A DNA stretch of 64,000 nucleotides, from contig PLYP01000005.1 in NCBI GenBank assembly GCA_003153395.1, positions 85,701-149,700 on the forward strand, in the 5' to 3' direction. The stretch comes from Candidatus Saccharimonadota bacterium. GTDB lineage: Bacteria > Patescibacteriota > Saccharimonadia > Saccharimonadales > UBA4665. The notes beneath the pieces are model-generated. The model was not told the DNA's origin, made no database searches, and saw only the letters and a program-made list of their open reading frames with translations. Made by a program: the position numbers and the translations under genes. Below, one piece after another: positions 1-8,573 of the stretch (position 1 is its first letter; every line of letters starts with the position of its first letter).

Positions 1-1270
1 GCTTGCCCATTTGATGTTCTTCCATGTAGACCATTATCTTTTCAGTAGCTTCGTGTATATCGAGGCCATCCAGAAAATCTGAGTTGATCATTTTTCCTTG
101 ATTCTCCTGGACTTGTTCGGGGCGAGTTATGTCTGATGAGTCCCCGTCAGGTCCTACCACGACACGGATAATAGGTAAGTCAAATTCTTTAGCAAATTCA
201 AAGTCACGCAAATCATGCCCTGGAACGCCTACCACTGCACCTGTACCAAAGCTAGCTAAGACAAAGTCCGATACCCATATTGGCATTTCTTTTCCCGTAA
301 GTTCATTCATCGCGTAAAAGCCAGTAAATGCTCCCGTCTTCTTGCGGCCTTCTTCTTGTCTTTCAACATCGCTCTTGCTCAAAGATTTCTTAACGTAATT
401 AGCAACAGTTTCGGAGTGGGAGTGTCCACTTTCTGGTACTACCTCGCGTTTCATAATCTTTTTAACAAAAGGATGCTCTGGGGCCAGCACAACAAAAGTC
501 GCTCCAAAGTTAGTATCCGGACGAGTAGTAAAAGTAGTAATAACTTCTGAAGACGGACTATTAGTAACCTTGTAATCTATATCTATTCCATCTTTTCGTC
601 CGATCCAGTTAATCTGTTGATCGGCGATGCGACTAGGGTAATCTACGTTTTTCAAGCCTTCAAGTAAGCGATCAGCATAGTCAGTTATTTTCATTAGCCA
701 CTGATTAAGAACTCGTTTCTCTACTAAAGTGTCGCAGCGTTCATGTCGACCATTAACAACTTCTTCATTAGATAGACCGGTCTTACAAAAGGGGCACCAG
801 TTAATGGCGATTTCGTCCTGGTAAGCTAGTCCCGCTTTAAAAAACTGTAAAAATAGCCACTGTGTCCACTTGTAGTACTCGGGGTCACTTGTCCGGAATG
901 ACCTGGACCAATCTATGCCATAGCCTAAGCTTTCGAATTGTTTCTGGAAATTGGCAATATTCTGGTCAGTTGCGGCCTGGGGAGTAATCTTATTTTTTAT
1001 AGCGTAGTTTTCGGTAGGCAGACCGAAAGCATCATAACCCATTGGATATAGGACGTTATATCCATGCATTCTCTTGTGTCGAGCTAAAATATCTCCGTAG
1101 GTATACTCTCTAATATGACCTAGATGAAGTCCGTCTCCAGATGGGTAAGGGAACTCGGTAAGCATCACAAATTTAGGACGCTCATCGAAATCTAGCGCTT
1201 CATATAAGTGGTCTTCGGCCCATTTGGCCTGCCATTTGGGTTCAATTTCTTTGGGATTATATCTAAGCAT
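1..1270 (-). CDS. leuS: Leucyl-tRNA synthetase, N-terminal part (runs off the window)
   Basis: Class I aminoacyl-tRNA synthetase that charges tRNA-Leu in the cytoplasm. About 423 N-terminal residues are visible. The ATG at 1268-1270 opens with MLRYNPKEIEPKWQ, typical of LeuS. The class I signature appears as PYPSGDGLHLGH around residues 41-52. It is followed by the conserved YNVLYPMGYDAFGLP stretch and by CP1 editing-domain sequence containing TTRPDT and GTGAVVGVPGHD. The KMSKS loop and anticodon-binding domain lie outside the window. The gene reads leftward, with about 50 bases between its start and the next upstream gene's stop. I see no T-box in that gap. The window also holds three tRNA-Leu genes, its substrates. 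Confidence 0.96.
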   Translation of the reverse strand, partial: MLRYNPKEIEPKWQAKWAEDHLYEALDFDERPKFVMLTEFPYPSGDGLHLGHIREYTYGDILARHKRMHGYNVLYPMGYDAFGLPTENYAIKNKITPQAATDQNIANFQKQFESLGYGIDWSRSFRTSDPEYYKWTQWLFLQFFKAGLAYQDEIAINWCPFCKTGLSNEEVVNGRHERCDTLVEKRVLNQWLMKITDYADRLLEGLKNVDYPSRIADQQINWIGRKDGIDIDYKVTNSPSSEVITTFTTRPDTNFGATFVVLAPEHPFVKKIMKREVVPESGHSHSETVANYVKKSLSKSDVERQEEGRKKTGAFTGFYAMNELTGKEMPIWVSDFVLASFGTGAVVGVPGHDLRDFEFAKEFDLPIIRVVVGPDGDSSDITRPEQVQENQGKMINSDFLDGLDIHEATEKIMVYMEEHQMGK

Positions 1271-1322
1271 TGCTATATTATCCTATCAGTTTCACTTAGC
1301 TCTCGTCTAACAAACGACTAAT

Positions 1323-2045
1323 CTAGGTTGCAAGAGCGGCTTTATTTAAGAATTGATAAAAACTCATTGAGAGAACTTTCTTCTTCGACTTAACACCGTA
1401 TCGTTCCTCTAGATTACTCCATAGTTCATCCATAGGCACATAACGTCCGATTTCCTGCAACCCCGCTTTCTGAAGTGCCACAGCTGAAAGCCTGCGATGC
1501 GCGCTTAAAGGAGTCAGAGTCTCGCGAACTACTATCATTCCATTATTACTGACAATTCGACTAACTTCATTTAGTATTCTTTGAATTCTAAACCTTGATT
1601 CTGCCAAATGAGGATCGCCAATTACATTGCCTAGAAAAACTTCATCGACTGACGCGTCTGGAAAGTCGGTAGTTGGAATATATGGACCCAGGTAGCGTTG
1701 GGGTGGATTTGATAAAGCAAGAGCATCTGTGTTTCTTCTGCCGTCCCTTCGTAAACACTGATCTATAAATACAATGTTTTGATCTTGACGTTCCGCTTGT
1801 TCAACTTTTACAGATTCTCGTATTCTGCCCAATGGATCTCGTAGCCACGCTTCTACACCAACATATAATCTATCTCCTTTAAATGGTACAGGCTGTTGAA
1901 ATGCTACAGGACTTGGTCCGTGGCCAAACTCAACCATGATAAACGAAGAATTGGTGTCTCGGTTTTCAAGGTATGCTTGTACGTCAAAATCATGAATAAC
2001 TGAATATGCATCCAACGACTGGGGTTGGGGTTCCGCACTGGACAT
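1323..2045 (-). CDS. Hypothetical protein with a methyltransferase-like C-terminal half
   Basis: 240 residues, not assigned to a named family. The C-terminal half resembles a class I SAM-dependent methyltransferase fold after motif I: FPDASVDEVFLGNV looks like the motif around beta-strand 4, and a helix plus NNGMIVVRE follows like the post-motif strand. A clear glycine-rich SAM-binding motif I is missing, so the enzyme may be degenerate or the fold call wrong. The ATG at 2043-2045 is preceded by AGGA at close spacing. It follows guaA on the same strand with a 34-base gap, so co-transcription is likely. Confidence 0.6.
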   Translation of the reverse strand: MSSAEPQPQSLDAYSVIHDFDVQAYLENRDTNSSFIMVEFGHGPSPVAFQQPVPFKGDRLYVGVEAWLRDPLGRIRESVKVEQAERQDQNIVFIDQCLRRDGRRNTDALALSNPPQRYLGPYIPTTDFPDASVDEVFLGNVIGDPHLAESRFRIQRILNEVSRIVSNNGMIVVRETLTPLSAHRRLSAVALQKAGLQEIGRYVPMDELWSNLEERYGVKSKKKVLSMSFYQFLNKAALAT

Positions 2046-2079
2046 AGAATCCTACAATAACAGGTAAGCGATACTCTGT

Positions 2080-3972
2080 CTACTCCCACTCAGTGGTAGC
2101 TGGTGGCTTATTAGTTAGATCTAGAAATACATTTGAAATGTTGGGGTCTTCTTCTAGAATTCTACTTGTAACTTTGTTGAAAAAATCTTTAGGAAGGTCT
2201 TTTTCAGGTAACATGGCTTGAACTGTCATGAAAGTCGTAGTTTTTACTGGCCGTAGAACCACTGAGCGTTTACCGGGACTATTAAATGCCAAGGGCAGTA
2301 GTACTACTGGAAACTGCGTAATTTTATCTAGTAGATTAAATGCTCTCATTTCCTCAAAAACTATGCGGTCGGCAACTCGTAGCTGTGAACTTACTTCACT
2401 TGTTAAGAGTGTCTTGGTTTCAGATAGGTTTTCTAACTTATTACCGCCTAGGCTGTAGATAACACGATTTACGCTGTCTCTAAAATTGGAAGGCAAAGCG
2501 GTACCCAATGTGGCTAATTGCTGGGCATTTAATTTAGTGCCTTCGATAGCTACCACCGATAAATGCGACCTTTCGTCTCCGCCCACCCCAACACTCCTAA
2601 TGGGAAGTAGGTGGGCGCTTACTTCGCTGTATGAAGTGTTAATAAACTCCTGTAACTTCGCTTCCTCTACTAGCGCATCAACTTTTTCTATTTCTTCATT
2701 TGTAGCAATTATCCTGATCGCCAGGCCAGGGCCGGGAAACGGCTGTCTCATAACTAGTTCGTGGGGCAGACCCAGTTCTCTTCCTAGCTCCCGTACCTCA
2801 TCTTTAAATAGATCATCAAGCGGTTCAATTAGCAGTCCGGCAGCTTTCATTTCCTGCACTTCACTGACCTGATTATGATGAGTTTTTATTGTCATCGTAT
2901 GCGCGTCACCTTTGCTGTGACCGCTCTCGATTCTGTCGGCAGCATTGGTTCCTTGGAGTAGTAATGCTTCTTTTAAATTTAGCTGTTCTACTAGCCTATT
3001 TTGTATATCTATAAATACTTTACCTATTATCTTGCGCTTAATTTCCGGATCTACTGCTTCTTTGAGCGGACTACTGGTAGTACTATCTATTTGAACTGTG
3101 GCGTTCGCAAACTCGTCTTCCGCGTCGATTCTTTTAACGTTAATACCGGCCGCCTGAAGTGTTTCAATTACCTGTTCGTCTTCATCTCTAATAAATCCAT
3201 GATCTATAAAAAATCCGTGTAATTTTTCTGGTTGAATTACAAGGGCTGCAAGCGTCACGCAGACGCTTGAATCTACACCTCCGCTAACAAAAGCAATGAC
3301 ATCGCGCTCGCCAGCTTGCTTCTTAATTTGATCTTTTTTAGTGCTTATAAGCTCTTTTAATAGTTTACTCTGGAAAGTTTTATCAGGCTCAATACCAGCA
3401 ATAGTTAGAAAGTTTTTAAATATTTGGTAACCTTCCGGGGTATCATCAAAAACTTCTGGGTGAAATTGAACGCCAATCTTATTTCCCTTAGCTATCGCGG
3501 AGTAGGCTATTGATCCGTCACTAAGTGTGTGCTGACCTATAGTTTTAAAGCCACTAGGCAATTTGCTTACAAAGTCTCCGTGAGTAAAAAGGGCAGTTAA
3601 GCCTTGTTTGATGCCGCTAAACAGGGGATGGGAAGTGTCTACTTCAGTTATAACACGGCCATCTTCTCTTATGGCATTCTTGGTAACCGTGCCGCCGTGG
3701 GCAACCGTCATGGCCTGCATGCCGTAGCAAATACCCAAGACAGGTAGATCGCTTTGCCAAATCTGCCGATCGGTCTGAGGAGCAGCTTCAGCGTGTGAGC
3801 TTGCCGGGCTGCCAGATATAATAATTGCTTTATATATTTCTTCAATATTTGCGATGGGAGTATCAAGTGGTAAAACATCAGCCGGCACTCCCTGGCGTTC
3901 CACGGCTTTTCTCACTAAATCCACATACTGTCCGCCAGCATCGAGTATAGCAATGCGGTTATTGCTCGTCAT
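2080..3972 (-). CDS. guaA: GMP synthase (glutamine-hydrolysing), long form
   Basis: Converts XMP, glutamine and ATP to GMP, the last step of guanine nucleotide synthesis. The N-terminal class I glutamine amidotransferase has the nucleophile in GICYGMQ (C82) and the catalytic His/Glu in QFHPEV. The ATP pyrophosphatase P-loop is SGGVDSS. The C-terminal domain carries PFPGPGLAIRI and ends KPPATTEWE, the family's usual terminus. At 630 residues it is about 100 longer than typical bacterial GuaA (about 515-525). The extra sequence lies in the dimerisation region after PGPGLAIRI, an arrangement I associate with eukaryotic-type GMP synthases. All key catalytic motifs are intact. Confidence 0.95.
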   Translation of the reverse strand: MTSNNRIAILDAGGQYVDLVRKAVERQGVPADVLPLDTPIANIEEIYKAIIISGSPASSHAEAAPQTDRQIWQSDLPVLGICYGMQAMTVAHGGTVTKNAIREDGRVITEVDTSHPLFSGIKQGLTALFTHGDFVSKLPSGFKTIGQHTLSDGSIAYSAIAKGNKIGVQFHPEVFDDTPEGYQIFKNFLTIAGIEPDKTFQSKLLKELISTKKDQIKKQAGERDVIAFVSGGVDSSVCVTLAALVIQPEKLHGFFIDHGFIRDEDEQVIETLQAAGINVKRIDAEDEFANATVQIDSTTSSPLKEAVDPEIKRKIIGKVFIDIQNRLVEQLNLKEALLLQGTNAADRIESGHSKGDAHTMTIKTHHNQVSEVQEMKAAGLLIEPLDDLFKDEVRELGRELGLPHELVMRQPFPGPGLAIRIIATNEEIEKVDALVEEAKLQEFINTSYSEVSAHLLPIRSVGVGGDERSHLSVVAIEGTKLNAQQLATLGTALPSNFRDSVNRVIYSLGGNKLENLSETKTLLTSEVSSQLRVADRIVFEEMRAFNLLDKITQFPVVLLPLAFNSPGKRSVVLRPVKTTTFMTVQAMLPEKDLPKDFFNKVTSRILEEDPNISNVFLDLTNKPPATTEWE

Positions 3973-4018
3973 AATTTATTGTAACACATTAACCACTGTT
4001 AAAACGTACTTTTGTAAA

Positions 4019-5194
4019 TTAAAATTGCTGCAAATAATTAGTACTAAAGCTAGTATTTAGAGCTTGACGAGTACTATGTCTTTCTTTGGCAAATAGAACT
4101 AGTTTTTCTACCAGCTCAATGTTGCTGACTCCGGATTTATTCCAGTTATGTGCGTAAAGGCCACCTGGAAGTGGGTTAATCTCATTAAAATATATTTGAC
4201 CGGTCTTTTGATTAACTAACATATCGACTCTACTTATGCCACTGCAGCCCATAGTTTTATACACTTTTAGGCCTAGATTCTCGGCTCTAGAATAAAGCTC
4301 GCTGGGGAGTTCGGCTGGAATCTGACTGTATCCCTGGGCGCCCTTGGAGCTACTTTTACCACCACTTCCTTTGCCTTTTTTGCCACCTTGAAGATACTTG
4401 GTATCGAAATCAAAGAAATCCTCAGGAGATGTTAAGGGGCGCTCAAGTAATGCTGGAATTGGACTATCGTTACCCATAATAGGTAGAGTAAGTTCAATTA
4501 AATTAGGTACTTCTTCTTCGATAATAACCTTATCATCATAATGAGTGGCTACTTCCAGAGCGTTTTTGAGCTCTTTTTCGTTAACCACTTTACTAATACC
4601 AATACTGGATCCTAAGTGCGCTGGCTTTACAAACAGTGGAAATTTTAATGCCCCGGTAATCTTGCCAATTACTTTAAGTGGGTCTCTCTCTATATCGCTT
4701 TTAGAAAAATGTACGAATGGTGTAACTGGAATATCGTTAGAGCTAGCTAGCTGTTTACATATAACTTTATCCATAGCAATGCTTGCAGCACTTACACTAC
4801 AGCCAATATATGGTATTCCTGCCATATCCAGAAGACCCATAAGACTACCATCTTCCCCGTAGGTTCCATGCATTGCTGGAAAAGCTATATCGATTTTCCT
4901 TATCTGTTTACGCCCGGCAATCCCGCTGGCTTTAACTAGCTTCATACCACCATCAAATTGAATAGAAGCTGGCGACGCTTTATGTAGAAAGTCGGCAATA
5001 TTTCCAGATGAAAATAAATTAATGTCCTTCAGTTTCTCGTCCCAATACCAAGCTCCACTTTTTGCAACATATACAGCCTCTACCCTATATTTTTTTGTGA
5101 GTTCTAGGGGTTTAATTATGCTTGAAATTGCAGTTACAATAGATACATCGTGCTCCGCACTACGTCCGCCAAATATTACTATGATTGTTTCCAT
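4019..5194 (-). CDS. ddl: D-alanine--D-alanine ligase with an insertion in the omega-loop region
   Basis: ATP-grasp ligase making D-Ala-D-Ala for the peptidoglycan stem peptide. IIVIFGGRSAEHDVS at the N-terminus, KPAHLGSSIGI in the centre and FNEINPLPGG at the metal/ATP-binding C-terminus are family hallmarks. Between FDFDTKYL and YSQIPAEL (about residues 269-287) sits a Lys/Gly/Ser-rich segment not usual in Ddl, at the position of the mobile omega loop that closes the active site. At 391 residues it is longer than the usual 305-370. It lies 43 bases downstream of murF on the same strand, so D-Ala-D-Ala synthesis and addition are encoded together. Confidence 0.93.
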   Translation of the reverse strand: METIIVIFGGRSAEHDVSIVTAISSIIKPLELTKKYRVEAVYVAKSGAWYWDEKLKDINLFSSGNIADFLHKASPASIQFDGGMKLVKASGIAGRKQIRKIDIAFPAMHGTYGEDGSLMGLLDMAGIPYIGCSVSAASIAMDKVICKQLASSNDIPVTPFVHFSKSDIERDPLKVIGKITGALKFPLFVKPAHLGSSIGISKVVNEKELKNALEVATHYDDKVIIEEEVPNLIELTLPIMGNDSPIPALLERPLTSPEDFFDFDTKYLQGGKKGKGSGGKSSSKGAQGYSQIPAELPSELYSRAENLGLKVYKTMGCSGISRVDMLVNQKTGQIYFNEINPLPGGLYAHNWNKSGVSNIELVEKLVLFAKERHSTRQALNTSFSTNYLQQF

Positions 5195-5237
5195 AAGCTA
5201 TATTATTTCAATTTAGCTATACAATTACAACGTACAA

Positions 5238-6677
5238 TTAAATATAATTATCCGGCCAGTCATTCTGCATAACTACCAGATCGCCACTAGCGACGAAATG
5301 ATTCAAATTGGTGTAAAACGTCAGTGGGTCAGCTTCAATACTGAGCTTACCGCTATACTTACCAATCTTTAGACCCTCACGAATATACTTCGTGACCGAA
5401 TTTTTCATAAGTACTACGCTGTCTGGTGAAGCATCGGCTATTAGTTTACCGATCTCAATATGAACATTTTCGTTTTCTACACCTTGATCTACTAATCCTG
5501 GAGTGATATATATTTTACGCTTTGCACTTAAGTCTTTTAAGAGTTGAGTGCCAGCACGAATGCCTTCCAGGTTGCCGTTATACGTATCGTCTATAACCCA
5601 GGCGTCTGCTAACTTATACGGCTGAAGCCTGTGCTCGAACGGTTTAGTCTTACTTATTGCTGCTACGACTTGTTCTTTACTTAAACCGAGACGAAGAGCA
5701 AAAGCAGAGGCAAAAGCCAAATAGCCCACCTGATGTCTGCCGACAACTGCACTACGAAGCTTCAGAATTTGACTGTCCTTCTTCATTTCAAAACTTGTGC
5801 CGTTAATATCTACTTTAATGCCGCTGATTTTCCACCCTAAAGCTTCTTTATGATTAAACAATTCAAAATCTTCCTTTATGAACGGATTAACTGACTGACT
5901 ATCAGTATTTACAAATACATTCTTGTTTTTTAGGTAATCAGCAAGTGAGAAAATATCTTCGCCAGCTTCTTGCATAGAATGGTACTTATCCAAATGTGCT
6001 GGAGCAAGCCCGGTTATTACGCCGTGCGTTGGAGCGGTAATACTGGCAAATCTGGCCACGTCACCGGGTTCGCCTTCGCCGTATTCAATTACTAGCACAT
6101 CCTCATTGCCTTTTAATTTAGTTGCGAATTTAGCATGACTAAGACTGACATTCTTATTTGCAGGCGTAGACGCGACAACTAATTTTTCGGACAGTACACT
6201 TGTAAGTAGTTCTTTCATCGTTGTTTTGCCGTAACTACCGGCTACCGCTATTTTGATACCAGGATGGTTAGCAAATATCTGTTTTGACTCTTCTATTTCT
6301 CTTAACGATTTTGGACCGTTAATAAAATAACGGCCTAAAATTAGGGGTAGTATTAAGAGATAGGCCCAAACAAACGGGTAGCTAATTATTAGCGCGATAC
6401 CAAACACAACTCCCCCTGCTAAAGAGTTTTTAGCGCCAAGATAAATGAATAGCACACCGATTAAGATCTGAAGCAAAATACCTAATCTTAATGCCAGTAA
6501 AAGTAAGCGAGCAGCCCGTGTATAAACTAGCGTGCGACGATTCATTACCTTGGAGAAATCATTTGTCCTCCATACCCAAATTAGATAAGGCTTAACCACG
6601 TATTCGCTGCTTTGAAGCATGTATACCAAACTACGAGGATAGCTAAGTTTATATAGGCTGATTAGGCTTTGCATCAT
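5238..6677 (-). CDS. murF: MurF-like Mur ligase with an N-terminal membrane domain
   Basis: Mur ligase superfamily protein, probably adding D-Ala-D-Ala to the UDP-MurNAc peptide. The P-loop GSYGKTT falls at about residues 147-153. ANKNVSLSHAKFATKL and a conserved Glu region (VIEYGEGEPGD) match the MurF central domain, and GRHQVGYLAFASAFA plus DDTYNGN match the central/C-terminal region. Instead of the usual MurF substrate-binding N-domain, the first ~140 residues hold two or more hydrophobic segments (about 55-80 and 87-115), which would place the ligase at the membrane. The start overlaps the upstream hydrolase stop (ATGA), indicating translational coupling. The adjacent ddl supports MurF over other Mur ligases. 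Confidence 0.82.
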   Translation of the reverse strand: MMQSLISLYKLSYPRSLVYMLQSSEYVVKPYLIWVWRTNDFSKVMNRRTLVYTRAARLLLLALRLGILLQILIGVLFIYLGAKNSLAGGVVFGIALIISYPFVWAYLLILPLILGRYFINGPKSLREIEESKQIFANHPGIKIAVAGSYGKTTMKELLTSVLSEKLVVASTPANKNVSLSHAKFATKLKGNEDVLVIEYGEGEPGDVARFASITAPTHGVITGLAPAHLDKYHSMQEAGEDIFSLADYLKNKNVFVNTDSQSVNPFIKEDFELFNHKEALGWKISGIKVDINGTSFEMKKDSQILKLRSAVVGRHQVGYLAFASAFALRLGLSKEQVVAAISKTKPFEHRLQPYKLADAWVIDDTYNGNLEGIRAGTQLLKDLSAKRKIYITPGLVDQGVENENVHIEIGKLIADASPDSVVLMKNSVTKYIREGLKIGKYSGKLSIEADPLTFYTNLNHFVASGDLVVMQNDWPDNYI

Positions 6678-7426
6678 GACAAAAAGTCCTCTATAAGTTT
6701 TAATGTTATTTCCGGCTGATCAATATGGATAAAATGGCCCGAATTGTCTATTTTTTCGAGCTTCGAATCTTTTATTAGCTGGCTATATTGCTTCCCAATA
6801 TGAAGTGGAACGGCTTTATCTTCTTTAGCATATATCAGTAGAGTTGGAATATTTATATTTGCCGCATCTTTTTGGACATCTTGCCGCACAGATTTTTTAA
6901 ATGTTTCAACTAACTCAGGCGCCACCAGCATATCCGAACCCGCTACACCATACAGACTTTGACGGAGTATCCTACGGTACTTTTCAGGCATCCATAGAGT
7001 GGCTATATTGCCCGTTTTAGCGATAATAGTGAGAGTCAGCCGTTTTAATTTTTGACCCGATCTTATTCCTGAAGCAGCAATCAGTATTAGTTTTTTAGGT
7101 TCCAGTTTGCGCAGCGAAATAGCTCTTAGGGCTACGGCTCCTCCGTTACTGTGGCCAATAACCGCGTAAAGGTCATTAAGCTCAAGTTTTTTAAGTAGTA
7201 ATCTTAAGAATTCTGAATAATTATCTAAATCCCAGGCCGTCTTTGGGCCTTCGCTTTTCCCAAAACCAGGTAAATCAAGGGCTACTACCTTATACTTTTT
7301 CGACAGCTCTTTATTTAATACAGCTAGACCAGAAGAACTATCTCCCCAACCGTGCAAAAGTAGCACTAATTTGCCTTTACCGCTGATCTCTAAATTAGTG
7401 AGTAAGTTATCTACTACAATGTTCAC
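6674..7426 (-). CDS. Alpha/beta hydrolase
   Basis: 250-residue alpha/beta-hydrolase-fold enzyme with no signal peptide. The oxyanion-hole region is LLHGWGDSS, the nucleophile elbow is GHSNGG, the acid is probably the Asp in AKEDKAVP, and the catalytic His lies in SGHFIHIDQPE. The family covers esterases, lipases and C-C hydrolases, so the substrate cannot be read from sequence. Its stop overlaps the murF start by 4 nt, making it the first gene of a probable hydrolase-murF-ddl transcription unit. A role in envelope metabolism is only suggested by this position. Confidence 0.9.
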   Translation of the reverse strand: MNIVVDNLLTNLEISGKGKLVLLLHGWGDSSSGLAVLNKELSKKYKVVALDLPGFGKSEGPKTAWDLDNYSEFLRLLLKKLELNDLYAVIGHSNGGAVALRAISLRKLEPKKLILIAASGIRSGQKLKRLTLTIIAKTGNIATLWMPEKYRRILRQSLYGVAGSDMLVAPELVETFKKSVRQDVQKDAANINIPTLLIYAKEDKAVPLHIGKQYSQLIKDSKLEKIDNSGHFIHIDQPEITLKLIEDFLS

Positions 7427-7459
7427 GCTTATAAGTATAGCAAGCGTAGGTAATGGTTA

Positions 7460-7547
7460 TGGTGGGCGAGGAGGGACTTGAACCCTCAAGGCTTATTCAG
7501 CCAACGGATTTTAAGTCCGTCGCGTATACCAATTCCGCCACTCGCCC
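7460..7547 (-). tRNA. tRNA-Leu (UAA)
   Basis: Minus-strand class II tRNA. The acceptor stem GGGCGAG pairs with CTCGCCC. The anticodon stem ACGGA/TCCGT encloses loop CTTAAAA with anticodon TAA. A long variable arm and the TTCAAGT T-loop are present. CCA is encoded at 7460-7462. It directly abuts tRNA-Cys with no spacer. Confidence 0.95.
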
Positions 7548-7621
7548 TGGAGGCGCGTACCGGAGTTGCACCGGCGTAGCATCTTTTGCAGAGATGTGCC
7601 TAACTACTCGGCCAACGCGCC
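7548..7621 (-). tRNA. tRNA-Cys (GCA)
   Basis: Minus-strand tRNA of 74 nt. The acceptor GGCGCGT pairs with ACGCGCC. The anticodon stem CATCT/AGATG encloses loop CTGCAAA with anticodon GCA. CCA is encoded at 7548-7550. It is transcribed ahead of the abutting tRNA-Leu, presumably as one precursor. Confidence 0.94.
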
Positions 7622-7726
7622 ATTACGAAGAGTCATTATATCCTATACAGCCATTGCTACGAAGCAACCTCATAATTATTATACCTGTTACACTTAATTT
7701 AATGAGGAGATAACTGAAATTTATAT

Positions 7727-8551
7727 ATGCAATACGAATATTTTTCTTTAAATGGTCAACTACGTCCAATTGAAAACGCCAATATATCTATATTTAATTT
7801 AGAGTATTCATATGGTTTCGGCGTATATGAAACAATACGGGTGTCCAAGGGGACTATATATTTCTTAGACGATCATTGTTCCAGGCTTATTAATTCAGCT
7901 TCAGTAATTGGCTTAGACCATAATTTTGACCACGAGTTTATAAAGCAAAGTGTACATAAATTAATCGAGAAGAATGAGACTCAAACTACTAATATAAAAA
8001 TACTACTGATTGGTGGTGATACTAAGAATAGTGCAAGTATGTACATTACATGCCTAAATCCGCTTTTTCCGGATCGCAAAATTATTCATTCTGGTGCACA
8101 CGCAATTACAAAAAAATACGAACGTATATTTCCACAAGCTAAAACGTTAAATATGCTCCCAAGTTATCTAGCTTACAGGGAAGCAAAGGCTATGGGGGCA
8201 TTTGATGCGCTTTTTATAGATAATCAAGAAAATATAATGGAGGGATCACGAACTAATATTCTTGCACTTCGTGGCAACGATCTAGTTTCTCCCATAGAAA
8301 GCAAAATACTGCCAGGCGTCATGCGCAGTAAGGTAATTAAAGTGGCAAAAAGTAATGGTTATGAATATTCTGAAAGTAATATTCCACTTAAATCAATCGG
8401 GGAGTATGATGCACTGTTTTTAACAAGTGCAACTTCTAAAATTATTCCTCTTAAATCCTTAGATGACGTGCAGCTAAAAGGCTCCTGGGATAATTTAAAT
8501 AGACTTATGTCTCTGCTAAACGATTATCTAAAAGACTACTCTAAGACTTAG
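7727..8551 (+). CDS. Class IV (fold-type IV) PLP-dependent aminotransferase
   Basis: 274-residue member of the family that contains branched-chain aminotransferases, D-amino-acid aminotransferases and aminodeoxychorismate lyase. YGFGVYETIRV near residue 30, the probable PLP lysine in AKTLNML (K139), DALFIDNQENIMEGSRTNIL, and LTSATSKIIPL near the C-terminus are family landmarks. Sequence alone does not separate these activities. A D-Ala-forming enzyme would suit the nearby ddl/murF genes, and a branched-chain one would suit the threonine-deaminase-like gene 2 kb away. A GAGGAG sequence lies about 16 bases upstream of the ATG, farther than usual. Confidence 0.85.
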   Translation: MQYEYFSLNGQLRPIENANISIFNLEYSYGFGVYETIRVSKGTIYFLDDHCSRLINSASVIGLDHNFDHEFIKQSVHKLIEKNETQTTNIKILLIGGDTKNSASMYITCLNPLFPDRKIIHSGAHAITKKYERIFPQAKTLNMLPSYLAYREAKAMGAFDALFIDNQENIMEGSRTNILALRGNDLVSPIESKILPGVMRSKVIKVAKSNGYEYSESNIPLKSIGEYDALFLTSATSKIIPLKSLDDVQLKGSWDNLNRLMSLLNDYLKDYSKT

Positions 8552-8573
8552 CTATAACTATATTAAGACAATA

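Noticed and set aside
2486-2872. 128-codon plus-strand frame inside guaA
   Set aside because: Antisense of a complete, conserved enzyme; the peptide is Ser/Pro-rich shadow sequence.
7453-7713. 86-codon frame on the plus strand over tRNA-Leu and tRNA-Cys
   Set aside because: It is a reading of tRNA antisense sequence; its peptide is merely the translated tRNA complement.
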